A stretch of 32,270 nucleotides of DNA from Coraliomargarita sp. CAG:312. GTDB lineage: Bacteria > Verrucomicrobiota > Verrucomicrobiia > Opitutales > Intestinicryptomonadaceae. The position numbers were made by a program, and so were the translations under genes. How positions within the stretch are numbered: position 1 is the first letter of the stretch; every line of letters starts with the position of its first letter. The notes beneath the pieces were generated by a model. That model was given only the letters and a program-made list of their open reading frames with translations. It did no database searches and was not told where the DNA came from. Of the stretch, positions 25,084-32,270 are shown piece by piece. The DNA lies in NCBI GenBank assembly GCA_000438015.1, contig FR901570.1, positions 55,953-88,222 of the forward strand, given 5' to 3'.

Positions 25084-26268
25084 ATGAAAACGCTCGCAAT
25101 AATTGCGTCACTGCTTTTGTTCCAGTTTTCGCATGCGCGCGTTTGGGAATTGAAAAAAGACGGAGAAAGCGTAGAGGGGGAAATATTCAGGGCAACAAAG
25201 CTGTCGTTGATATTGAAGGACTCAAACGGGAAACGCATTTCCGTATATTACCGCGACTTGGCGGACTCTGAAATATCCTATTTAAAGGCTAACTATCCTT
25301 CCCTCGTAAAAGGCGCATCGCTTCCGGAAACCGGAAAGCCTGTTTTAAAAACTGAAGACACGGCGACGGACAAAACAGAATCTGATATTGAAAAATACCA
25401 AAGGTCGCATCCGGACATAAATATAGACAAAGAATCTATAGCGTTCAGATGGGACACAAAAAGCGGGAGGTTCTATACCCGAAATTTTCTCTTCGATATG
25501 AGGGAGAAACTCGAAGAATCCGAAGCACTTGAATTGGCATATCGCTGCGAATGTTTTAGAGCGGCTGTATTGAGCCTGCCATTCTTGTCGGAGTCGATTT
25601 TGCAAGGATATCAACACCCTATTTTTGTGGAAATAACAAACATTCCGCAAAAAAACGTCGCCGGTTATTACCAAGGAGCGTACAACGCCGGCGGAAGAAT
25701 CGGGGCAAGAATACGCGTAGAGCCTCAAAGGCTGCCAAAATCAGACGGCTCTGCCCCAATGTTCTGCGGAGTGCTGGCGCATGAAATAGCCCACCACCTA
25801 ACGGGAGAATTTCAGTACTCCTGCGCAATAGGCGAGGGCATTGCGACGTACATGGAAATTGCCGCATACGTTCCCGGCAGCGGAGTCAGGTTTGGCGCAA
25901 TAAGAAAACTTGCGGACAACGGAACATTGCCTAGACTGGATAACTTCAAAGGCAAAGAAATACTCTGCCCCTCTCTAACAAAATTCTATACCGCAGACCG
26001 ACGCGAATTCCATTCAAAGAAAAATGTTTTGCGCAACTATATGCTTGCGCAACTGTTGACAATTTATTTTGCCGAAAATTCCCCTAAAGAATTTTCCAAA
26101 TTCATATATAAGTCAAGATGCCATCCTATCGAAAAGCAAAAGGAATGTTCGGAAAAAACAAAATCCGCCCTAGTGGAATTATTCGGCGCGGAATCCGAAA
26201 ATGAGCTTCAAAATAAAATTTCTGCATACTTCCGAAAGCGCGGCATAAATATATCCTTTAAAAACTAA
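25084..26268 (+). CDS. Secreted SHD1-domain protein with HEXXH metallopeptidase-like motif
   Basis: I recognise two pieces but no full family. Residues 1-18 form a signal peptide (MKTLAIIASLLLFQFSHA). Residues about 19-72 (RVWELKKDGESVEGEIF, then VYYRDLADSEISYLK) resemble the SLA1-homology SHD1-type domain frequent in Planctomycetes and Verrucomicrobia secreted proteins. After a linker, a domain of about 270 residues has HEIAH at 233-237 and, 14 residues on, EGIATYME (Glu251 or Glu258 as third ligand), as in gluzincin zinc peptidases. This suggests a periplasmic or extracellular metallopeptidase. Substrate is unknown. A cysteine-rich element near 154-250 could add disulfides. It lies 85 bases after lpxD with its own leader and no Shine-Dalgarno; a 449-base gap follows. 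Confidence 0.85.
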   Translation: MKTLAIIASLLLFQFSHARVWELKKDGESVEGEIFRATKLSLILKDSNGKRISVYYRDLADSEISYLKANYPSLVKGASLPETGKPVLKTEDTATDKTESDIEKYQRSHPDINIDKESIAFRWDTKSGRFYTRNFLFDMREKLEESEALELAYRCECFRAAVLSLPFLSESILQGYQHPIFVEITNIPQKNVAGYYQGAYNAGGRIGARIRVEPQRLPKSDGSAPMFCGVLAHEIAHHLTGEFQYSCAIGEGIATYMEIAAYVPGSGVRFGAIRKLADNGTLPRLDNFKGKEILCPSLTKFYTADRREFHSKKNVLRNYMLAQLLTIYFAENSPKEFSKFIYKSRCHPIEKQKECSEKTKSALVELFGAESENELQNKISAYFRKRGINISFKN

Positions 26269-26717
26269 GATGCCCGCAAGCATTGCGCCTGCAAATATTT
26301 TAGCCACCAACACTCGGAGGCTGGTAGTTAAAACAAAAAATCCGTAAGAAGACAAAACCCGTTTTGCAACTGATATTAACCAATAAAAATTCGCACGGTT
26401 CAAAAATATTCATATTGCAAAAATATCTTCAGACCGGCTCTAAAACCGCCTAGCTTTAAATAATATAGTCTAAAATCATAGAGATTGCGAATAGCCAGAC
26501 TAACAAAATTACACACAAAAATTTTGCATATTGCGATGTAAAAACGCAAGCAAAACATGCGCCCAATTTTAACATAAATATTTATTTATAAACCAGTTGC
26601 AATTAACAATATCCCTAGTTTACCGCAGGCGTAGCTTCCGCATTTAGCTTGACTAGGAGCGTTTATAAAGTAGCGTAAGCAAAATCAGGTTAAAAGAAAC
26701 TTGCAGTCCTCCATAAA
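26269..26717. other. 449-base AT-rich intergenic region upstream of prs
   Basis: The region is AT-rich with A/T runs and no convincing gene on either strand; a minus-strand frame overlapping the end of the metallopeptidase gene looks spurious. A TTGACT at 26649-26654 with TAGCGT at 26671 (16-base spacing) is a weak promoter candidate for prs. No terminator was found after the metallopeptidase gene, nor any riboswitch such as a purine fold. Confidence 0.45.
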
Positions 26718-27671
26718 ATGAAAATCGACAATCTAAAAATATTTACGGGCAGGTCCCACCCCGCCCTGACTGAAGCAATTTGCAAACAGCTTTCTTTGCC
26801 CGTGGGCAATGTGCTGGTTGAATCGTTTCCCGATAGCGAAACATTCGTGAAAATTCTAGACCATATTCGCGGCGACGATGTTTTTATAATCCAACCCACA
26901 AGCCGCCCGTCCAATGAAAGCGTAATGGAACTGCTAATTATGATAGACGCAGCGCGCAGGGCTTCGGCTAAACGCATAACAGCAGTTCTTCCGTTCTTCG
27001 GATATGCCCGCCAAGACCGAAAAGACCAACCGCGAGTTCCAATAACTGCAAAACTTATAGCCAACCTGCTCGTTGCCTCCGGCGCAAACAGAGTCTTGAC
27101 GCTAGACCTCCACGCGACGCAAATCCAAGGATTTTTCGATATTCCTTGCGACCATCTTTACGCATCTCCAGTCATTTACGACTATTTAAAAGATAAAAAT
27201 TTAGACAACCTTACCGTATTCTCCCCGGACGTCGGCGGGCTCAAGCGAGCGCAGACATACGCAACCCTTTTGGACTGTCCGCTTGGATTTATTGCAAAAC
27301 GCCGCATAAGCGCGGAAGTTGTCGAAGCCACAAGTCTGGTCGGAGAAGTCGAAGACCGCGACATATTGATAGTCGACGACATGACTGAAACCGCCGGAAC
27401 TCTCACCGCCGCCGCAAAGATTTTAAAATCCAAAGGAGCGCGCAGTGTTAGGGCAGCCGTCACTCACGCTGTTTTAACCGACTCCGCATGGGGGAAGCTG
27501 CAGGAGAAATGGCTGGACGAACTCATTGTGACAGACTCCACTCCGCCTGATCCCCGCTATAAGGATTATCCCATAACGGTATTATCCGTGGCCCCACTCC
27601 TTACCGAAGCGATTTTGCGCATACACAATAATATGTCTGTGACTTCGCTCTTTAAGGTGAAGGGATTTTAA
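26718..27671 (+). CDS. prs: Ribose-phosphate pyrophosphokinase (PRPP synthase)
   Basis: Prs transfers pyrophosphate from ATP to ribose 5-phosphate to make PRPP for purine, pyrimidine, His, Trp and NAD synthesis. The 317-residue protein has class I features: LKIFTGRSHPALTEAI, the ATP loop around FGYARQDRK at 94-102, LHATQIQGFFDIP at 131-143, the catalytic His131 region, the SPDVGG motif at 169-174, and the ribose-phosphate loop near 220-228. That loop reads VDDMTETAGT rather than the usual D-D-M-x-D-T, so the second conserved Asp is Glu. Length is standard (about 310-320). A terminator follows 34 bases after the stop. The ATG has no Shine-Dalgarno. Confidence 0.96.
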   Translation: MKIDNLKIFTGRSHPALTEAICKQLSLPVGNVLVESFPDSETFVKILDHIRGDDVFIIQPTSRPSNESVMELLIMIDAARRASAKRITAVLPFFGYARQDRKDQPRVPITAKLIANLLVASGANRVLTLDLHATQIQGFFDIPCDHLYASPVIYDYLKDKNLDNLTVFSPDVGGLKRAQTYATLLDCPLGFIAKRRISAEVVEATSLVGEVEDRDILIVDDMTETAGTLTAAAKILKSKGARSVRAAVTHAVLTDSAWGKLQEKWLDELIVTDSTPPDPRYKDYPITVLSVAPLLTEAILRIHNNMSVTSLFKVKGF

Positions 27672-27705
27672 CCGCATGCATTAAAAAAGCACAAGAACAT
27701 TTTCC

Positions 27706-27743
27706 AACGGCTCCAAGTTAATAATATTGGCGCCGTTTTATTT
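27706..27743 (+). terminator. Putative rho-independent terminator after prs
   Basis: AACGGC at 27706-27711 and CCAA at 27713-27716 pair with TTGG at 27727-27730 and GCCGTT at 27732-27737, with one mismatched pair and a 10-base loop, followed by TTATTT. It starts 34 bases after the prs stop. Confidence 0.7.
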
Positions 27744-27987
27744 GCCCCAAGAAACGCTGTCTACTTTCCCGAAGGAAAAGCCGTTTACAAAAAGAATTGG
27801 ATAAAGAGAATAGACGAGCCCTAGGGCTACAAAAAAAATTCCCAACGCCCTTCAAAGGCTATAAACAATTAAAAAAACAACATTGCTGGTTTGTTTTTAC
27901 AAGTTAAGAGGCGAGTCCGCATCTAAGGAATACAACCGAATGCCCTGCGTCAATAATTCGCAATACATATTTTTTGGCTAAACAAGC
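27744..27987. other. Intergenic stretch between convergent genes
   Basis: Together with the terminator before it, this makes a 316-base gap between prs and the convergent glycosidase gene. It is AT-rich and contains no open frame with recognisable content. No clear terminator for the minus-strand glycosidase transcript was found. Confidence 0.4.
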
Positions 27988-29709
27988 TTATAGCGCAATT
28001 TTTGCCATCTTCAAATCTGGAGACGAAAAGACCCTTTTCCCGTCAACGAGAACAATAAGCCCTGCGCCGCGATTGTAGCGCCCTCCGTTTTTATCATAAA
28101 AAACAGTTATAGTTTTTCCTTTATAATATATATTGTCTAAACAAAAGTATTCCCATTGGTCTGGAACCATAGGATTCAAAATAAAAGCGTTTTCCTCCAA
28201 TGGCCGAAACCCGATAAGAGCGGTTATTACTATATCGCAATACTCCGAATGGTTATAGTCTTTCCCTCGTTCAGGGCCTTTACACTTTCTATTGTTCCAG
28301 GGGCCTTTCGCGTCCCAATTCATAAGTTGGGAACGCGTAATCCACTCGCCAGTGTATGGGTCGAGAGATTCGTCTATCCAATAAGACTGCGAGCCGTCGC
28401 CCCACTGGATCCTGTGAGAGCGCGCGTACGTTGAAAGAGTTTCATAAAAATCGCCCTTCCCGATAGGAGGATTTTTACATTCGTTCAAAAGATTTCCCAA
28501 TGCAACCAACGTAGCGGATGTCGAATACGGCCAACTCGCGCCGCTCCACTGGCATTCGTGGCCTTTGCGGGTTATTCTGAAAAGCTTGTGCCGCTGCTCG
28601 GCTGTAGTCGGTCCGAACGGCGCCTTAAACCCGCGCTTGTCGGTCAGCTGCAGCCACGCCACGGCGTACTCGTCTGGCGCGACCGAAAACATCCAAGGAG
28701 AATAAGCGTTTAATTCCCTCACGTCTGCGAAGTCCCGGTTTCCGAACGCCGAGCGTGTTTTGTAAAACTTAGCTTTCGAGTCCCAAAGGTGCGTGTTTAT
28801 AAGATCCTTTAGAGTGTCTGCCTTGCGCCTGTAAAGTTCTGCGTCGGAATGTTCTCCGATAAGTTTGGCTATTTTTGACAGAGCGTCGAAATCGGCATAC
28901 ATGTAGGAATTTGTGTTTACCCTGTATCCGCGGGCGTCTTTTACAAATTCAAAGCGTTCAAAATACTTCATCGCCTCCGAGCTGCTCAAGGCGCCTGCTA
29001 TAGAGCACTCCATGCCGTCCGAATTATCGTATTGCCAAAAAAGATAATTTTCGTCAGGGCGTCGCTCCTTTTCCCATTCGGCGGAATTCTTTTTAAGATG
29101 CCCGAATATTCCCTTTAAAAAAGCGGCATCCGGAGCCACAATGTGGTAGTCGTACGCAGCTCTGGCTGCCGCGAAAGTGTATGCGCGTGGTCTGGCATTC
29201 TTTGAAGTCATCCATATTCTAAGGTAGTCGGAGATTATAGATTTGTCTTTCAACCATCTTCCCTCGGCAACATGGAAACCAGCCGGGCAACTTATTATAT
29301 TGTATTTCCCGCCCCAAGGAACTTTGGGCATAAACTCTGTCACAATCCATCCTTCCGGAGATTTTGCAATATGCTTGCGATATGTCCACCAGCGAAAGTA
29401 ATATACGCTCTCAATATTTTTGTCTGGACAATCCAACAGCGGAATGTTTTTTGCTAAAAATTCTTTCGCACGCGCGTTTGGATATTCATTCTTATATATT
29501 TCATTGTCCGCGGCATTAAAAATATCGACGTAATTGCATAGCGCGGAACTGTCCAAAACAGCGCCGATTTTTAGCGCCGCGCCAACCTGCGCACAATCCG
29601 CGCCTTCCGCCGCGCTTGCATACATTTTTCCAATCTCAATCCCTGGCGCACCCCAAACTGACAAATACGCAAAAATGGCAAAAATAAATCGAAAGAATTT
29701 GTCTGTCAT
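27988..29709 (-). CDS. Secreted six-hairpin (alpha/alpha)6 glycoside hydrolase, MGH1/GH63-like
   Basis: The 573-residue product is predicted to be a secreted carbohydrate-active enzyme of the (alpha/alpha)6-barrel type, similar to MGH1/GH63-like glycosidases. Supporting segments are YYFRWWTYRKHI, TEFMPKVPWGGK, CPAGFHVAEGRWL, YLFWQYDNSDGMECS, NSYMYADFDALSKIAK, LNAYSPWMFS and CQWSGASWPYSTSAT, with conserved Trp and Asp residues that line such active sites. Substrate is unknown. The start at 29709 gives a signal peptide (MTDKFFRFIFAIFAYLSVWG); an ATG at 29748 would add 13 residues and overlap the upstream stop. No strong Shine-Dalgarno is present. It follows the heparinase-like gene by 38 bases and is likely its operon partner. 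Confidence 0.82.
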   Translation of the reverse strand: MTDKFFRFIFAIFAYLSVWGAPGIEIGKMYASAAEGADCAQVGAALKIGAVLDSSALCNYVDIFNAADNEIYKNEYPNARAKEFLAKNIPLLDCPDKNIESVYYFRWWTYRKHIAKSPEGWIVTEFMPKVPWGGKYNIISCPAGFHVAEGRWLKDKSIISDYLRIWMTSKNARPRAYTFAAARAAYDYHIVAPDAAFLKGIFGHLKKNSAEWEKERRPDENYLFWQYDNSDGMECSIAGALSSSEAMKYFERFEFVKDARGYRVNTNSYMYADFDALSKIAKLIGEHSDAELYRRKADTLKDLINTHLWDSKAKFYKTRSAFGNRDFADVRELNAYSPWMFSVAPDEYAVAWLQLTDKRGFKAPFGPTTAEQRHKLFRITRKGHECQWSGASWPYSTSATLVALGNLLNECKNPPIGKGDFYETLSTYARSHRIQWGDGSQSYWIDESLDPYTGEWITRSQLMNWDAKGPWNNRKCKGPERGKDYNHSEYCDIVITALIGFRPLEENAFILNPMVPDQWEYFCLDNIYYKGKTITVFYDKNGGRYNRGAGLIVLVDGKRVFSSPDLKMAKIAL

Positions 29710-29747
29710 AACAAGAAAATAACCGCGCCGAAAAATCAGGTCAAGCA

Positions 29748-31697
29748 CTAGTTTTTAGCAACTATTTCAAATGTATCGGCCCCATCCAAAGACTTATTTT
29801 TCCTGGAAAAAGACAGCCTGTAAAGCTCTTTTCCCCATACCCTAGAAATTGCGATGTCTGATATTTTTACAGTTTCCACGCTTGCAGAAAATTGCGATTT
29901 ATCGTATTTCATCTTAACGTCTCCGCCATCGCTTTTTAGAACAGCGATTCCATCGCGAGAGATGTCTGGCTTTTTGGGAAGCATAAAGTTAATCGTCGTG
30001 CCTTCGGATGCTTCTTTTAGCAAATATTCGTCCTTTATTATTACACGCTCGGCGCCCAAGGAATATGAACGCTCCCATGCCACAACGTTGGCTTCTTTGG
30101 GATATGCGCCTGAAATATCAGTGGAAAATGTAAGGGTAGTCTCGTCAAACCGCGTGTTCTTAGCCTTGTATTTTGCGCCGTCTTTTTGTGAAACTCCGTT
30201 TATTTTTGGAAGATTGTGGTAGTCGCTTTGCATCGTCCATATAGAATACCTTTGTGGACTGAAAGTCTGGCGGGTATATGTTCCAACTCCGACGTCTATT
30301 ATGAGCGGATTTTTCTTGTAGTATAATATGAACGACCCCACGTCGTTGTGGTTGTGGCTTTCATTGTTAAAACCGCCCTTTGCCGCGAGAAAGAAATTTC
30401 CGCAATTCATATGGCAAAATTCAGTTTGCGGATACCACTTATATTTCGGGAAATTAAATTCTTCTGAATATGAATCAAACTTTTTTGAGTAGTTCAGGCT
30501 GCGCAAAAAATCCAGAAAGCCGCTTTTCCTATTTTTCAGCCGAGGAAAATCGCGCGCCATAAGCTTTGAAAAAGACATCATAACGCGGCTGCCTGTTAGC
30601 GCTCCATACTCAAATACCTTCATAGGAGTTCCCCCAAGCGAGTTGGCGTGGGCATCAGCAAAGTTAACCGACCAACCGTTTCCGATATACGCGTATGCAA
30701 TGTATTCGCCCATATTCCGAACCTGCCGATTGCCGAATATATCTACCTTCCCGCCTGTAGCGGAATTCAGCAAAACCAAATATTCCATAAGCTGGGCCGG
30801 CGCAACACCCCAATAGCCTGGGCCTTCATCGCACGCCCCGTCCTCGTTTACATAATTCAAATATTTGTCGACGGAACGCATAGATTTGTAAACAGCCTTC
30901 GCAAACCTGTCTTTATCCCCGTCCAGAAGCATATAACAAAGCAAGACATTGGAATTGCACCAAGGATTCCAATTATTTACCAACATTCCCGGCTTATAGT
31001 TTTCAGCCAGCCACCACCAGCCGACGTCTTTTATGTAATTATTTAAAATGCGCCGCTCAAGCTCTCCATAAAGCCGTTTTGAAATTAACTTATTGTGCTT
31101 GTCGAACTCGGCGTGGAAAAAGTAGTATGCCCAAGCTAAAACTGCCGCTGTTTCCGCGCCAGAAATATCTATAATATCCTCAGAGTGGTCGGGAAATGGT
31201 GAGCGGACCTTCTGGATGTAGAGATGCGCCGGAGGACTCCATGTTGTCATTTCGCAAAACAGAAAAACTCCGTTTATAATTTGATCAATAAACCTCCCCC
31301 TTCCTTCAGCAAGCTCCGCCACCATTAGAGTAAAAAGCGCCTTGCGGTTTGCTGCAACAGGGCCCTCCAATATTCCTCTGTTCCCGCTGCGCGAAAATTC
31401 AAGATAATCGGTAGCCTTAATGAGTTTCCATTGGTAAGACAAGTTTTTCTCGCCTTCCTTTACGAATTCCAGCTTTGAATCCCCCAGAATTTTTTCCCAG
31501 CCCTCACGATCCGTGTATTGTGGCAATTTCAGCCATCTCTGCCCCATTACCAAAGATTTTTTTACCGTGTCAAAATCTGCGGCTTTTTGAAGATAGTTCC
31601 GCTCCGTATAAGCGAACGCCGAAACTGATGCCCCCATAAAAAACAACGCAAACACCAGTACCTTAAAGAAAGCCTCAGGCTTAAATCCAAATTTCAT
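29748..31697 (-). CDS. Secreted heparinase II/III-family protein (polysaccharide lyase-like)
   Basis: The 649-residue protein has a signal peptide (MKFGFKPEAFFKVLVFALFF onward, cut near 29) and the two-domain plan of heparinase II/III-like lyases: an (alpha/alpha) toroid to about residue 400, with NNWNPWCNSN (241-250) and CDEGPGYWGVAP (289-300), then a beta-sandwich. The sandwich has the diagnostic block NNESHNHNDVGSFILYYKKNPLIIDVG (444-470), with His448, His450 and Asp452 as likely metal or structural ligands, and SDYHNLPKINGVSQ further on. Members cut uronic-acid polysaccharides by beta-elimination; the true substrate here is unknown. GGAGG at 31704-31708, 6 bases before the ATG, gives a very strong start. 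It is transcribed towards the downstream glycosidase gene. Confidence 0.88.
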   Translation of the reverse strand: MKFGFKPEAFFKVLVFALFFMGASVSAFAYTERNYLQKAADFDTVKKSLVMGQRWLKLPQYTDREGWEKILGDSKLEFVKEGEKNLSYQWKLIKATDYLEFSRSGNRGILEGPVAANRKALFTLMVAELAEGRGRFIDQIINGVFLFCEMTTWSPPAHLYIQKVRSPFPDHSEDIIDISGAETAAVLAWAYYFFHAEFDKHNKLISKRLYGELERRILNNYIKDVGWWWLAENYKPGMLVNNWNPWCNSNVLLCYMLLDGDKDRFAKAVYKSMRSVDKYLNYVNEDGACDEGPGYWGVAPAQLMEYLVLLNSATGGKVDIFGNRQVRNMGEYIAYAYIGNGWSVNFADAHANSLGGTPMKVFEYGALTGSRVMMSFSKLMARDFPRLKNRKSGFLDFLRSLNYSKKFDSYSEEFNFPKYKWYPQTEFCHMNCGNFFLAAKGGFNNESHNHNDVGSFILYYKKNPLIIDVGVGTYTRQTFSPQRYSIWTMQSDYHNLPKINGVSQKDGAKYKAKNTRFDETTLTFSTDISGAYPKEANVVAWERSYSLGAERVIIKDEYLLKEASEGTTINFMLPKKPDISRDGIAVLKSDGGDVKMKYDKSQFSASVETVKISDIAISRVWGKELYRLSFSRKNKSLDGADTFEIVAKN

Positions 31698-31895
31698 AAC
31701 ACCCCTCCGTACATTTGTAAGCGCAACCCACTAAGACCCATTCAATTGAAAAAATAATAAAGTACCGGCGACCTTACTTCAATGCAAAAAACATTTTGAA
31801 GTTCGCATTTGAACAATAGAAATAATGATTTAATCAAATTTTTAGCTCGCAATTTCAAAAAAAATTAGAAGTAATATACGCCAATAAATTTCTGC

Positions 31896-31982
31896 GCTCA
31901 GGTGGTGAAATTGGTAGACACATCGGCTTTAGGCGCCGGTGCCCGTAAGGGCGTAGGGGTTCGAGTCCCCTCTTGAGCACCA
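31896..31982 (+). tRNA. tRNA-Leu (anticodon UAG)
   Basis: The 87-base sequence folds as a type II tRNA. The acceptor stem GCTCAGG pairs with CTTGAGC; the D-arm contains GTGAAATTGGTAGACAC; the anticodon stem TCGGC pairs with GCCGG around loop TTTAGGC, giving anticodon TAG (UAG) at positions 34-36. A long variable arm (TGCCCGTAAGGGCG region) and a T-arm AGGGGTTCGAGTCCCCT follow. CCA is encoded at the 3' end (31980-31982). It should read CUN leucine codons. A terminator follows. Confidence 0.96.
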
Positions 31983-32020
31983 AGTGTATTTATAAAAAAT
32001 TTACTCAATCTAGTATGCTA

Positions 32021-32049
32021 AAGTCCGAAAAATAAATCGGATTTTTTTT
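32021..32049 (+). terminator. Rho-independent terminator after tRNA-Leu
   Basis: TCCGA at 32024-32028 pairs with TCGGA at 32037-32041, and the flanking A and T runs extend the pairing, ending in eight T at 32042-32049. It lies 39 bases past the tRNA CCA end. Confidence 0.75.
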
Positions 32050-32096
32050 ATGCATAGCTAAAAGGTGAAAAAAATAGAGGCTACCTCAAAGAACGG

Positions 32097-32267
32097 ATGT
32101 GCGAATTTAGCAGATATTTATTTCATAAATTCGTCCCGCCTCCCACCGCCCTGCAAGAGCCGGAACCTAAGCCTGTTGAAGCAGCGAAAAAAATCCAAGT
32201 TGGACAAATCCATCCAATCTATGCAACCGCAACCTATGCGCCAGGCAGTTTTACTCTAAAATATTAA
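32097..32267 (+). CDS. Uncertain small ORF (56 aa), function unknown
   Basis: An ATG at 32097 opens a 56-residue frame ending in TAA at 32265-32267, three bases before the window edge. It reads MCEFSRYLFHKFVPPPTALQ, then a Pro/Glu/Lys-rich linker (EPEPKPVEAAKK), then IQVGQIHPIYATATYAPGSF, ending LKY. The amino-acid composition looks more protein-like than the overlapping GTG frame at 32065-32259, although that frame has AAAAGG next to its GTG. The frame also stays open upstream to 32058. No family is recognised. It could be a small gene, the tail of an eroded gene, or chance. Confidence 0.3.
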   Translation: MCEFSRYLFHKFVPPPTALQEPEPKPVEAAKKIQVGQIHPIYATATYAPGSFTLKY

Positions 32268-32270
32268 GCG

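Noticed and set aside
26179..26403. Minus-strand 74-residue hydrophobic frame overlapping the metallopeptidase end
   Set aside because: It is antisense to the 3' end of a real gene, has no ribosome-binding site and no recognisable content.
1..32270. CRISPR arrays, insertion sequences, integrases, toxin-antitoxin pairs
   Set aside because: No regularly spaced repeats, transposase motifs, terminal inverted repeats or typical toxin-antitoxin gene pairs were seen on either strand.

Overview
The window looks like chromosomal sequence from a Gram-negative member of the Verrucomicrobiota (PVC group), probably an Opitutae/Puniceicoccales-like gut or host-associated lineage. This placement is an inference. 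It rests on two lipid A acyltransferases (lpxA, lpxD), a PEP-CTERM surface protein, an SHD1-type domain on a secreted peptidase, large secreted glycosidases and a polysaccharide lyase-like enzyme, frequent ATA isoleucine codons, and many genes without a Shine-Dalgarno site. No 16S rRNA or ribosomal protein gene is present to settle it.

Layout, left to right. Bases 1-335 hold the N-terminal part of a minus-strand membrane protein that may be an exosortase-type enzyme, cut by the window edge. Then on the plus strand come panD (beta-alanine for pantothenate), a class V aminotransferase, topB (topoisomerase III) and a secreted PEP-CTERM protein ending at a strong terminator. A minus-strand block (12161 to 6666) reads lipoprotein, terminator, MFS exporter, large membrane protein, lpxA, pdxA; the last three are packed with 1-3 base gaps. 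From 12336 the plus strand carries leuD-exbB-exbD, then tadA on the minus strand, then infA, a FecCD-type permease and an HmuV-like ATPase. ExbB/ExbD could energise outer-membrane import and the permease/ATPase pair inner-membrane import of iron chelates, haem or cobalamin. No TonB, receptor or binding protein lies in the window.

An 833-base stretch with no convincing gene (16742-17574) precedes a secreted GH78 alpha-L-rhamnosidase (minus). A plus-strand run follows: a HIT-family hydrolase behind a promoter that seems to make a leaderless mRNA, phoH, pgpH (7TM-HD c-di-AMP phosphodiesterase family), lpxD, a secreted SHD1/HEXXH protein of unknown function, and prs ending at a terminator. On the minus strand a heparinase II/III-like enzyme and a six-hairpin glycosidase form a two-gene carbohydrate unit. 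The window ends with tRNA-Leu(UAG), a terminator and an uncertain small ORF.

Most of the window is housekeeping and envelope biology. I did not find a clear undescribed defence or mobile system: no CRISPR array, insertion sequence, integrase or toxin-antitoxin pair is visible. The best leads are the SHD1-HEXXH secreted protein, the membrane protein with an ExbB-like tail, the PEP-CTERM/putative sorting enzyme pair, the secreted GH/lyase pair, the leaderless HIT gene, and the split between Shine-Dalgarno-led envelope genes and leader-poor housekeeping genes.
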